Part shown: positions 22,689 to 32,677 of the stretch, piece after piece
Numbering within the stretch: position 1 is the first letter of the stretch
How the letters are laid out: every line of letters starts with the position of its first letter
Assembly (NCBI RefSeq): GCF_003265705.1
Contig: NW_020313057.1
Coordinates: forward strand, 6,125,363-6,189,362
Direction: 5' to 3'
Source of the DNA: Callorhinus ursinus
Taxonomy: Eukaryota > Chordata > Mammalia > Carnivora > Otariidae
Length of the DNA: 64,000 nucleotides
The notes under the pieces: generated by a model
Database searches by the model: none
What the model was told of the DNA's origin: nothing
Seen by the model: the letters and a program-made list of their open reading frames with translations, nothing else
Translations under genes and position numbers: made by a program

Positions 22689-22881
22689 GGGCGCCTGGGT
22701 GGCTCAGTTGGTTAAGCGACTGCCTTCGGCTCAGGTCATGATCCTGGAGTCCTGGGATTGAGTCCTGCATCGGGCTCCCTGCTCAGCAGGGAGTCTGTTT
22801 CTCCCTCTGACCCTCCCGCTCTCATGCTCTATCTCATTCTCTCTCTCAAATAAATAAATAAAAATCTTAAAGAAAAAAAAA
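22689..22881 (+). mobile_element. SINEC, subfamily with CCTGGAGTCC and CTGACCCTC variants
   Basis: Head GGGCGCCTGGGTGGCTCAG, then GCGACTGCCTTCGGCTCAGG and CCTGGAGTCCTGGGATTGAG, and an A-rich tail. The target duplication is AAGAATGTAGTGGCAGC at 22672-22688 and AAGAATGTACTGGCAGC at 22882-22898, with one mismatch. Confidence 0.96.
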
Positions 22882-23084
22882 AAGAATGTACTGGCAGCTT
22901 TCGACTCTTAAAAATTTTACATTGCTCCTGCCCGACTCTGGGGTTTCAGCTGGTTGCTCCCGACCTCATGGCAGTTGATATGGCAACCATTTGGACTGTG
23001 GAGTAACTGTTGGATGCCTCAGATATCATGACACTTCTATCATCTTAGGGCTCAAATAATTAAGATCTTTCTATATGTGTAATT

Positions 23085-23215
23085 CCTTCCAAGCCGTTCA
23101 GTAACTTGCTGTGTGGCCTTGAGCAAGTAATTTACCCTCTCTTGTGTCTCTGTGTGAAATGCCCTGCATCTGTGAAATAAGAAGAATTTTACTGACCTCT
23201 CTCATTGGGATTCGG
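23085..23215 (+). repeat. MIR SINE fragment
   Basis: AACTTGCTGTGTGGCCTTGA, GCAAGTAATTTACCCTCTCT and CATCTGTGAAATAAGAAG match MIR in sense orientation. Confidence 0.7.
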
Positions 23216-24419
23216 GCTGTATTAATTTGTTGCTGTATTTAAAGGGCAGTTAATTCTAATCCCCGCTTCAAAGCAAAATGTGAGAATGTTCTGGTCTCAC
23301 GCTGTCCGGGATGCCCCAAAGGAGCCAAAGAAAACAATCAAGAGGAAACAATCATAAGAAAAGTGATAGCCACATTTGGCTTTCTGGCCCTTCCTCTGTT
23401 CTCCTCTCAAGCACTACTTCCTTCACCTGAAAGGAGGTACTGACTAGACCTACCCCTTGTTGACAAACACATTTTCCTGTGTTCACCTTGGACAGAAACA
23501 ATAAAAATCATCTTCTTGTGCCTCTGATCTTCTCTAGTGCTGCAGAATGCCTCCCCCCGCCACCGATGATAAACAAGACTTAGGAGTGACATTTGCAGTT
23601 TTCCAGTGAATTGGGGCCATATGAAGAGCCTGACAGGGGGTCAGAGAAACAACCAGTTCAAGTTCAGTCTGTGCCCCCAGACAGTTCAGGTCACCGTGCA
23701 AACTGATTTTCCCAGTACTATCTAAGGCATATAACAAGAAAAAAAAAAAAAAAACCATTCATGAGACTGTTCAGGAAATGGATCATGCTGATAACTTGCA
23801 ATTTCTATTTCCAGCCTTTGTGGCTGAAAGTCTTTTAAAAAGCAGTCATTTCATTGAGAGTAAGCATAGCCTCCAGGATTAGACAGGTGTGCCTTCCCAC
23901 GTGGATGGAGAAGATCTGGGGAGCTCACACTCTGAACACGAGTGTGCACAACATCAGGCAAAGGAGGCATGAGGTACAGAGAGAAATTCAGGAGAGATGT
24001 GACACAAAGAGCCCCAGGAACCTGGGCCGTAGGCTTCTCGTTGAGGAAGTGACTTGATATCTGTGGTCCCTACAGAAACTCTTTGCTCTAATGGTCTTCG
24101 ATTGTGACCCCAGAAAAATCTTAGAAGCTGTTCGGGATTTTTAGCAAATCCATGCTTTTCCCTCATTTTCTTATTGTTTCTTGTTCTCACAAGCAGAGTT
24201 CAAAAAAACAACAAAAACAAGGTAGAAAATTAGGAGTTTCTATTTATTTGGGCTCTAATTAAATGAAGGATTTTATTGTCTCTCATTGCTTGTACTACTT
24301 GATAAATGTCCATGCCTTACAGTAATACGAAACCCTTAAGACAAATGTATTTTTAAGAATAAGCCTTGCGAGCAATACCACTCCAAGAAGGAAGGGTCAT
24401 AAGCAGACCTTGCATCTGT
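23216..24419. other. Unannotated sequence
   Basis: An A run lies at about 23739-23755. Otherwise nothing recognised. Open frames of 60-80 codons on the minus strand have no recognisable features. Confidence 0.3.
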
Positions 24420-24612
24420 CTAGCACTCAGTATGCATTATGTCATTTGGTTCTCCCAGCGATCTTGTGAGGATTGAAGGCCCAATACTAACAACACTTTA
24501 CAGATGAAACAATAGGCTTAGAGTGATTAACAGACTCTTCCAAGACCACAGAGGTAATAAGTGACAGAATTGAGATGCAAAGCCAGAGGTTATTTGACCT
24601 TAAGGCCTGAAG
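24420..24612 (-). repeat. MIR SINE (ancient)
   Basis: TGTCATTTGGTTCTCCCAGC, TTTACAGATGAAACAATAGG, CAAGACCACAGAGGTAATAA and GTGACAGAATTGAGATGC are the reverse complement of MIR. Confidence 0.8.
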
Positions 24613-24654
24613 CCCTGTAAATCCATCCATCCAGCTCATCTAGCTAATAAACAT

Positions 24655-24930
24655 CGAAGGAGCAGCACAGAGCAGTGGCGTGAAGTGAGGCCTGAGGTCG
24701 GAAGTGTGTTGAAGTCCCAGCTCTGCCTCTTAAAGGCTCTCCAAGTTACATCAAGGATCTGAGCTGCTGTTTGTTCACTTGAAAAATGGGAAGGAGGATC
24801 CATACATCCCAGGGTTGTTGTAAGAATGAAATTACATGAGCTGATGTATTTAAGAACTTGGTACTGCATCTGGCACACAGAAGGAATTCAGTACAATTTG
24901 CCTATTATTATTATCATCATTATTGCTATC
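24655..24930 (+). repeat. MIR SINE (ancient), near full length
   Basis: AAGTCCCAGCTCTGCCTCTT, TTGTTCACTTGAAAAATGGG, CCAGGGTTGTTGTAAGAATG, AAATTACATGAGCTGATGTA and ATCTGGCACACAGAAGG follow MIR from left to right. It sits 43 bases from an oppositely oriented MIR. Confidence 0.85.
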
Positions 24931-25629
24931 ATAGGTGATGGAAGATAAAGCTTCTGGATTTTGTCATTTCCAGCCTTCAATTCCCAGCACCCTCAGCTAC
25001 TCTTTCCAACCTCTTTTAGCAGAAGGAATAGCGATTCTTCTACTGAGTTTGACTAGGAAGGTTACAAAGTAAGTACTGTTTCCTTCCCAACCAAATGACC
25101 TGCTTTGGCTAAGGATTTCTATCAGAGAGGGTCGACAACACAGCCAATCCCCAACTGCTCACACTAATGTGGTCGGGAAATCAGTATGAATACTCCTACA
25201 CAGGTAATCCAAAAGTTATTTACATTGGTTCTGACTTAAAATATGGATGTTGAATCTTCTGGAAGTAATTTTTAAACAAAAGAAAAAAAATCACTCTGAA
25301 CACTGAGCTGCCCTACTCCCTCTCTCTCCTGTAATCACAGCTCTCTCTTTTCTGCTGTGGATTGTGACCAGAACCCGAGTTCACCTCTCCCAGGAAGCAT
25401 CCTCCCTTCCAAGGCAGAGAGGAACATAGTGCTTCAGGACAAATGCTTTCAGTACTTTCAACAAATGGACAAACAGTAAACGAAATCACATTCATGTTAA
25501 TCAGACTAGATTGAAAAATCAGGAAAATTATAAAGCAGTATTTTCAAGGCTTCGTTGTAATAATGAACCACTGAATGCTGTATTATGCTTTTTAGTTTCC
25601 AAAGCGGTTTTTCCATGACATGCTGTGGA
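24931..25629. other. Unannotated sequence
   Basis: Nothing recognised. Confidence 0.3.
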
Positions 25630-25740
25630 GCTCAGCCAGTCTGATAAGTTGGCCTAGTATCACGCAGCTGGAGAGTGGCAAAGGGATGGGCGCTTCTGTG
25701 TCCTCAGACTCCCAATGTGTGGTCCTTCCTCCATCCCTCA
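25630..25740 (-). repeat. MIR fragment (tentative)
   Basis: AGTTGGCCTAGTATCACGCA, GCTGGAGAGTGGCAAAGG and CTCAGACTCCCAATGTG resemble the antisense MIR region around CAAGGTCACACAGCTAGTAAG. Weak match. Confidence 0.45.
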
Positions 25741-26024
25741 CTCTGCGTGGTATGGACAATTCAGCCCTGTGCACTCCAGATGTCGAGATAATGATCTATG
25801 GAAATACCACTGATCTCCAGAAGTTTGGAGAACAGTTGACTGCATGCTCTTCCATCTGGGTATGTCATTACCTCATTCTCTTGGGCAATTAACTTTACTC
25901 TCATTTTGAAATAGAAGAGAAGACAATCATGAGAATTAACTACACTCATAAGTCATGAAAATTCTGTTTGTTGGGATTTGGGAAAAAAAAAAAGCCCCTC
26001 TTCACCCCTTGGATTCCATTCTTT

Positions 26025-26230
26025 TTTTTTTTTTTAAAGATGCTTTGAATTTATTTTGTTCTAGAGTGAGGGTGAGAGAGAGAGAGAGAGAGAGTGGAGG
26101 GGCAGAGGGAGAGGGAGAGAATGTCAACCAGGCTCCGCACTGAGTTCGGAGCTACACGTGGGGCTCGATCTTTGAGATCACGACCTGAGCTGAAATAGAT
26201 GCTTAACTGGCTGAGCCATCCAGGAGCCCC
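26025..26230 (-). mobile_element. SINEC, diverged
   Basis: T-rich tail at left, a (GA)n-rich middle, then TTTGAGATCACGACCTGAGC, TTAACTGGCTGAGCC and ATCCAGGAGCCCC at the right edge. The short flanking match CCATTCTTT lies on both sides. More diverged than most copies here. Confidence 0.9.
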
Positions 26231-27180
26231 AACCCCATTCTTTACATCTCAGGAAGCTGCATATTTCTGCTTTTAGGCTAGAAGATTAAGTTAAAATGTG
26301 ACTGACCATTGTTTAGGACTCTCCTACTGTAACTTCCCCAAATTTATCGTGCACCAGAAGGGACTCTACAAGGCACTTAACAAGGAATTACTGGGGAGTC
26401 CAGATGGGCTATTGACTTTTCTCAGAATCCAAACCATGGTTTGAGTCACATGACTCTGGGGAACTCTCTAGTGTTAGACCGTTCAGCTGCAGATCCAGAG
26501 GGGAGGGCACTCTGTGCTTTCTTGGACAGCAGATACATGGTTGGATGTGGCAGAACTAGGTTCTTCAGATCAGTGCTCAAATGCGGGCTAGATCTGGACA
26601 TTGCCCATTACTTTTATGAGAAAGCAAAGGTCAGACTGACATGGGCCAGAGACCACAGGAGGTCTTTTGAAATAAAAGTTGTCACCTAGATCTTGCATGT
26701 CTCTGGTTCTCGAGTTCTGCCCGCCTTTGTGCGAAACCTCTGATCTTAATGAAGAAACTACTCACAATAATACGCACTTGCTTTGGGGATGGCAAAAAAA
26801 AAAAAAAAGTATTACCTACAGCGATAAACATCAGTTTATTTATCACTGCTTTGTACCATGCTGCCTAAAAAAGTAAAACCCCAGGGCCCCGTGAGTACAG
26901 TATATGATTTCTTTGAAACTTCATTACGTGTAGATTAACCCCTGCAAAACGCTTCTATCACATGGAATTACTGGAAAGAGGTGAAAACAACAAGAAAGTA
27001 AATCCATGGATTTCAGAGTGAAAATCCCCTAGGCTTACTTTCTTCTCTGTTGGATCTGTCCACATGAACATTTTATATTAGAGGATTTTAAATTCTACAA
27101 CCCTTTTCTGCCTTCTTCATCAGAGAAGATTTTACATTAAAAGTTTTACATGCTTGGACCAGGTAAGAAATACAAAAGAG
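26231..27180. other. Unannotated sequence
   Basis: An A run lies at about 26792-26807. Nothing else recognised. Confidence 0.3.
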
Positions 27181-27640
27181 GGTGATAGGCTGTCCCTTGG
27201 ACTGGCTGGTGTTTTTTCTCTCTGAGCACAGAGTCATTCAATCACTGAGTAAGCACTCATGGACAGTCTATGATCTGCTTGGCCAAGGCAGGAATACAGA
27301 GGTGAAAGTCACTGGGGGCTCAGTGCCCCAAGAAGCTCACGATCTATTGTGGGGTGGGGGCAGACCATGTTGGAGATCAACAGCAATGGACTGGTCATAA
27401 AAGAAGGAAGTACAACGTGTTAGTGGATTTCAGAGAAGAGATACTCACTAGCTTTCGTGAGAGATGGCAATGACTGTTCTGGACCTTAAAGGAGGGGTAG
27501 GATTTCACCAGAAGAAAAGTGTTTCAGGCACAGGGAATAGCTCAAGCAAAGGTGGAGAGGCATGAAAAAATTCATTCACATTTGGGGAATGCGGGCTTGT
27601 CAGTGAGGCTCAAGTCATGCGTTCATGGGACACACGTGAG
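27181..27640 (+). repeat. Diverged ancient interspersed repeat (tentative)
   Basis: GAAGCTCACGATCTATTGTG then GTTTCAGGCACAGGGAATAG, CTCAAGCAAAGGTGGAGAGG follow the pattern GAGCTTACAGTCTAGTGGGG then GTTCCAGGCAGAGGGAACAG, GCAAGTGCAAAGGCCCTGAG of a common old mammalian repeat. Family not named. Confidence 0.5.
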
Positions 27641-28019
27641 AGCTGCTGGAGGAGGTCCTTAAGGTAGAAGACCCCGCCCTCCAAGTGTTACATTCATCAA
27701 CGCCAGGATTCGAGTATCTAACGGCTCCTTACAATCGCATGCTGCTCTGTAACCAAGTGATCATTTTTAGCTGTGCTTAAAAGTGATGCTTTGACATAAA
27801 GCTGCTCCCCCAATGTTTCTCTCAACAGACTTCAATTCACAGGAAAGCCTCCTCCCTGCCCCTTAATACCCTGTGTGCACAATTAAATTTCCTTTGGAAT
27901 GTTTCCAGTAAGCAAGTCATGCCTTAAAGGAATGTTCTCCATGCTCCCATCAAACCCGAGTTTTTTTTTTTTTCCCTACCATTTAAATCTCTTGTCATTT
28001 AGAAATTTAGTAACCCAAA
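27641..28019. other. Unannotated sequence
   Basis: A T run lies at about 27961-27974. Nothing else recognised. Confidence 0.3.
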
Positions 28020-28660
28020 TAATGTGTCATTTCATCCATTAATCTTACGCACATACACAACTTGACATGCCCAACAGCCCCCCGCGTGCCAGCTGGAGCG
28101 TCACTGTGCTTCCGACTTTGCTCCAAGGATCTTCCGAGACAATTTTTAATTTTTCAACTTCTTGTTCTACCTGGAGCTATGATATATTAATTGCCAAATG
28201 TAAAATAAAAGGACACCTGTAAAAAATACTCCTTTTCAAAGTGCGTACGATAGTCTGGAAGTGGCTCGAAAAAATACATACCAGCAGCCACGGGGCCTCA
28301 TCTCTATTATGTGCACATGGGTTTCTGTATTCAAAGTACTTGTTATTCTCATGCCACAGAAGCCCAGAAAAATCAATGGAACAAGAGGCCTCGTCGATTC
28401 AATTGAACTTTGCAAACTACCGCACTGTCATAATAATATGCACCGAACAGCCTGCCCAAACTGCTTACATAACGCAGCTCTTATCACATGAGATTTATCA
28501 GCAGCCACATTTTTCTTAGTAGGCTGGAGCCCAGTGAAGTCAATGGTGAGAGAGACCTATTAATCACAGCTTAACTTCGTTTGCTATCTGTGATACCTTG
28601 CAAAACGAAGGGTGATAAAAAAGATGCATAGTGACACTCACTGTCAGAAATGCTTACGGG
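28020..28660. promoter_or_regulatory. Repeat-free stretch, candidate conserved non-coding element
   Basis: Over 600 bases without simple repeat or transposon text, retaining CpGs in an otherwise AT-rich setting. It carries binding-site-like words: TTAATTG at 28187, CAATTG at 28400, a GATA-type CTTATC at 28480 and TATCTG further on. Two plus-strand frames stay open across 28241-28519, but neither resembles a known protein. The conserved-enhancer reading is inference from texture; conservation cannot be seen from one sequence. Confidence 0.25.
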
Positions 28661-29501
28661 ATGATGTGCTCATATCAGATGGCTTTGCAAGTTGGATTGG
28701 CATTAAATATTCCACAAGTGGAGTTTAGAAAAAAAAAAAATAACAATGCTACAAATCTGGGAAGGAATAGCTCTAGGCTTCTGCCAGTCCCCAGTTATTT
28801 TAGACCTGGCGACAGGGAGTTTAAGGCTTAAGAGAGGCTGCCAAGGCACCTGTTCTAAGCCACAAATTCAGGAAGTTGTGACACCCAGACAAAAATCTGT
28901 ACCCACCCACCCCACCCCCAACCCCTCCCTGTCTAGAAATGCAACTCCCGTGACAGCTCCTCGCTTGGCATGCTGCAAACAGCTTATAAATAATGTCAAC
29001 ATGTTACTCATTTACTTTTTTAATGCACAGAAATGTTCCAGACTTGTTCCTTCCAGTTGTCAGACCATTCCCTGCATATCTCTTCGAAACAGTCTCATCT
29101 CTCCGGAAGTCTAAGTATCAGGAGGGCAGCTCCTCTGTCAGAACGTAGCCAGCTTTCTGGATTTTGAAAGGTTCAATGAGGGTGCTAACATATTGATGCT
29201 CAAACTTGTTTATGGAAGGCTCATCTAAGGAATACCAAGTTGAGTGACAGCGGAATCCCAATAGCTTTGTCTCGAAGGAACAGTCAAAACGGAGATGGGT
29301 GGTCAAGAGTCTTCTGTTGGTACCGCTCACCCAGGCTGAAACCAGTGCCTGACACTCAGCAGGGACTCACTAATTACCTATAGGAAGAGGGGAAGGAAGG
29401 AAAATAATCCTGGACGGAACACTGATTCAAGAATATAAAAGACCCTCTGTCTAGACCACTGGAATAGCTGAGAAGACGGAGTCCCTTCTGGTCCCATGAG
29501 A
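28661..29501. other. Unannotated sequence with a 70-codon minus-strand frame
   Basis: The frame at 29118-29330 on the minus strand has balanced amino-acid composition but opens with GTG rather than ATG. An AG acceptor-like site (TTTCAG) lies a few bases upstream of it. I recognise no family. Short L2-like text (AGTGCCTGACACTCAGCAGG) lies at 29343-29375. An A run lies at about 28730-28740. Confidence 0.2.
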
Positions 29502-29957
29502 TATGGTGGGCAGAATAATGACGCTCCAAAGATACCCATGTCCTGATCTCTGGACCCTGTGAATGTCACTCTACATGGCAGAAGGGACTTTGCAGATCTG
29601 ATTAAGTTAAGGATTTTGAGGTGGGAGAAAACCCTGGATTATCTAGATGGGCCCAGTGTCATCACAAGTGTCCTTATAAAGGACAGAAGGAGCAGGAAAT
29701 TCAGAGTCAGAGAAGGAGAGGTGAAGGCGGAAGCCGAGGTGAGAGAGGAGGAGGGTTGCAGGTGCAGCATCCTTGGCTTTGAAGATGGAGGAGGGGCCAC
29801 AAGTTAAGGGTGCAGGTGGCCCCTAGACACTGGAAGAGGCAACAGGGCAATTCTCCCCTAGAGCCTCCAGAAGGAATTCTGACCTCCAAAACTGTAAGGG
29901 AATACCTCTGTGTTACTTAGGCCCGTACATTTATCAGCAATAATAGGAAAGAGATTT
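29502..29957 (+). mobile_element. MaLR MLT1-like solo LTR
   Basis: GGTGGGCAGAATAATGACGC, CAAAGATACCCATGTCCTGA, ACATGGCAGAAGGGACTTTG, CAGATCTGATTAAGTTAAGG, TGGATTATCTAGATGGGCCC and TTCTCCCCTAGAGCCTCCAG follow the MLT1 LTR closely. It ends near CAGCAATAATAGGAAAG. No internal region or second LTR is attached, so it is a solo LTR. Its promoter is presumed inactive. Confidence 0.9.
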
Positions 29958-30294
29958 CTTTTGCCTGCCAGGGGCTTACGGAGCCATTTTTATGATTTAA
30001 CAACATTGTTTTTTGACTTAGTTTTCTTCTTATATGTAACTGTTTTTGTAAATTTTAGAAAGTTCATTGAGGTTCATGATGCAGCTCATCACCATAAAAT
30101 TCCTGTCTTCTGCTTATTTCTTGCCAATCCAAAGCCTAGGTTCTAGATTCAGACAACCGTACTTCTGATATTTCTTACATAATATTAAACAACAACCATC
30201 TATCATTGACAGCTTTGTTTTGAGTTCCTTTTTTTAGCACACCTAGAAAGAATTTTTCCTTTAACATATACCTTTGTGTGACACAGATACACAT
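29958..30294. other. Unannotated sequence
   Basis: AT-rich, nothing recognised. Confidence 0.3.
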
Positions 30295-30311
30295 ATCTGT
30301 AAGGACCTATT

Positions 30312-30474
30312 TTTTTTAAAGATTTTATTTATTTGAGAGACAGCAAGTGAGTGAGAGTGAGAGAGACAGAGACAGAGAGAGAGAGAGAGCACAGAGGGGC
30401 TCCATCCCAGGACCCTGAGATCATGACCTGAGCTGAAGGCAGATGCTTAGCCGACTGAGCCACCCAGAAGCTCC
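30312..30474 (-). mobile_element. SINEC
   Basis: TTTTAAAGATTTTATTTATT at the left, a GA-rich middle, then CATGACCTGAGCTGAAGGCA and GACTGAGCCACCCAGAAG. The target duplication is ATCTGTAAGGACCTATT at 30295-30311 and ATCTGTAAAGACCTATT at 30475-30491, with one mismatch. Confidence 0.95.
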
Positions 30475-30491
30475 ATCTGTAAAGACCTATT

Positions 30492-30800
30492 ATTTAATGT
30501 CAAAAATCAGTCACTCAGCACTAACCATGTGCCAGACACTGCCCCAAAGGCGGAAAATGTGACAATTAATAAACTATAGACAGATGCATTTACACAGATA
30601 AGCCCTGGATACATAAAGGACTAAGGGGTCCAAAGAAATACACAGTGGTACCCTTATAAGTGCAAAGACATGGAAGGCTGGTTTTCATTGGGAAGGCTTT
30701 CACAAAGAGGAGAAAACTTCATCTAGGCCCTCATTTTTATAGATTTTTCTCAAGTTCAGGAGAACATTATGAGTAGGCAGTTGTGGTCATTTAAGTACAA
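30492..30800 (+). repeat. Diverged ancient interspersed repeat
   Basis: CACTCAGCACTAACCATGTG, CCAGACACTGCCCCAAAGGC and GGGAAGGCTTTCACAAAGAG fit the common old mammalian repeat with CTACTATGTGCCAGGCACTG. The SINE at 30312-30474 was inserted next to it. Confidence 0.45.
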
Positions 30801-30843
30801 GGTACGTTTTAGAAATGACATTGGGTCTTGAGATGGTTAAAAC

Positions 30844-30845
<2 letters not shown>

Positions 30846-30884
<39 letters not shown>
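30846..30884. repeat. (TG)n microsatellite, about 19 units
   Basis: Uninterrupted TG dinucleotides, likely polymorphic. Confidence 0.97.
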
Positions 30885-30885
<1 letters not shown>

Positions 30886-30977
30886 GAGAGTGGCAGTAGG
30901 CAAAAGAGTGCAACAGATGAAACATATAAGAAAGGAGAAGATGAATTCTGTTCTTAGTCTTAAAAGTCAGAGTAAAG

Positions 30978-31170
30978 GGGTGCCTGGGTGGCTCAGTCGG
31001 TTAAGCGTCTGCCTTTGGCTCAGGTCGTGATCCCAGGGTCCTGGGCTCGAGCCCCGCATCGGGCTCCTGGCTCAGTGGGGAGGCTGCTTCTCCCTCTCCC
31101 TCGGCCTCCCCCGCTGCTCAAGCTCTCTCTTTGTATCTGTGTCTCAAATGAATAAATAAAATCTTTACCA
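30978..31170 (+). mobile_element. SINEC, full length
   Basis: GGGTGCCTGGGTGGCTCAGT, CGTCTGCCTTTGGCTCAGGT, CCCAGGGTCCTGGGCTCGAG and AATGAATAAATAAAATC. The target duplication is AAAAGTCAGAGTAAAG at 30962-30977 and AAAAGTCATAGTAAAG at 31171-31186. Confidence 0.96.
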
Positions 31171-31328
31171 AAAAGTCATAGTAAAGAATGTAGACTTCAC
31201 TTTGAACAGAATGAAATTAAAAATTAGGGACTGCTGAGAGCATACTGTTGTTCAGATTTGTGTGAACTGAGATCCCAACCTTCGATCTTTCCAAGTACTG
31301 CCGGGTTAGCAAGGGACAGCAGTTCAGT

Positions 31329-31742
31329 TCAGAATGGAGATGAGAAGCATCGGTCACCTCCTGCGTCACCAAGATCTCTCTTGCCAGCCATGGGCATGCA
31401 CAGGTCCAACCCTCCCAAGGCCAGCCGCTGGATAATATGCAGCTTCTGCTCTCGGGGAAATCCAATTAAGTTATGGTTATTCTTCATGGAGTCACTAGTA
31501 GGGAGAGTTGCAAAACTGGAAGATGACCTTTGAGATGACTGTCGACTCAGCGCTGCCTGTTTATTCAATGCATGTTTTGTTGGTTTTGTTTCCAAATAGA
31601 ACGCGCAGAAAAAGGAGAAGTTCCTTGGGACTCCTTGGGGTTCCTCGCTAATTCCTAAATCATACTGCCAAAAAGCTTCTGATGAAGAGCCGAGGAGGCA
31701 AAGAGGAAAGAGGAGGGAAATCACCGTGAGAGCGACCAACAT
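31329..31742 (-). other. 137-codon open reading frame with signal-peptide-like start, unproven
   Basis: The frame opens with an ATG (G at -3, T at +4) and its first 24 residues form an uncharged hydrophobic segment, core VALTVISLLFPLCLLG, followed by SSSEA, a plausible signal-peptidase site. The remainder is Ser-rich around residues 65-82 and shows no domain I know. Just upstream on the minus strand lies a carnivore L1 tail, only a few bases before the ATG, so any native promoter or 5' exon would have been displaced. No splice partner, start-proximal TATA box or poly-A signal was found. It may be a chance frame, a decayed exon or a lineage-specific gene. Confidence 0.2.
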
Positions 31743-32015
31743 TTCTTTTTAAAGAATTATTTATCTTATCTATTTATTTATTTAAATTTTGGGTAACTAA
31801 CATACAGTGCAATATTGGTTTCTGGAGTAGAATTCGGTGGTTCATCACTTACATACAACACGTAGTGCTTCTGACAAGTGCCCTCCTTACTCCCCGTCTC
31901 CCATCTAGCCCATCCCCCCCCACCTCCTTCCATCAACCCTCTCTGTCCTCTACCCTTATGAGTCTCTTATGGCTTGTTTCCCATTCTCCTTCGTTTTTCT
32001 AACTTTTAATCCCCA
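31743..32015 (-). mobile_element. Carnivore LINE-1 3' end, 5'-truncated
   Basis: Antisense text: TTAAATTTTGGGTAACTAAC, then AGAATTCGGTGGTTCATCAC, TTACATACAACACGTAGTGC, CTAGCCCATCC, and ATGAGTCTCTTATGGCTTG. The A-rich tail is the TTTATTTATTTA-type text at the left. Same family as the copy at 18360. Confidence 0.88.
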
Positions 32016-32641
32016 GCTGCAGGACAGGGATGTGTTAGGTTAACCACATGAAATGGTCATTTTTGTAGGTAGAAACGGTCAAATGTCAGCAGTTTGTTCT
32101 GGTTTAACCCGTCCTTCTCCTCCAGGCTCCCATTCTCCCTGGAGACGAGCGTCCCCTGGACACATCCAGGCCCAGTGTCATCTCAGAGCGACGGCACCAC
32201 AGTGGAGGCAGCATGCGGTGGTGGGGCCCGTGCACACACCCACCAGGGGCTCTCTCACGGATACAACCTGAGGAGCACACAGCTCACTCCGGTTGCAGCT
32301 AAAGACGCTACTCTCAGCAGCAGTGGCCACAATGAGAAATAGCGGCGTACAGGAAAGACCAAAGAATGCCGGTTTATGTACGGAAGGTGCATTCCAAACA
32401 AGAACCCTCCCAGAGATGCTCGGGAAGCTCAACGTGATCATGTGACTAAAACATCTTTTTTCCCTATGATGCAGGAAATAACATTTTGGAATATGAAAAA
32501 TGCTGTACTTCTTAAATTTTATTTCTTAAATGCCCAATTTCTATGGGGAATTTTAAAGCTGGAAATAAACACAGTGAAGCTCAGTTAACATACAGTCTCA
32601 TTTCCTGTTCTGCAGTTTTGTTTACACATATATGTTTGTCT

Positions 32642-32643
<2 letters not shown>
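32016..32643. other. Unannotated sequence
   Basis: Moderately GC-rich around 32090-32330, with short overlapping frames on both strands. Nothing recognised. Confidence 0.3.

Positions 32644-32676
<33 letters not shown>
32644..32676. repeat. (AC)n microsatellite
   Basis: About 16 uninterrupted AC units. Confidence 0.96.

Positions 32677-32677
<1 letters not shown>

Noticed and set aside
22689..22881. SINE heads as tRNA genes
   Set aside because: The heads descend from tRNA-Lys but lack an intact cloverleaf and are joined to CT-rich bodies and A-rich tails with target duplications. They are retroposons.
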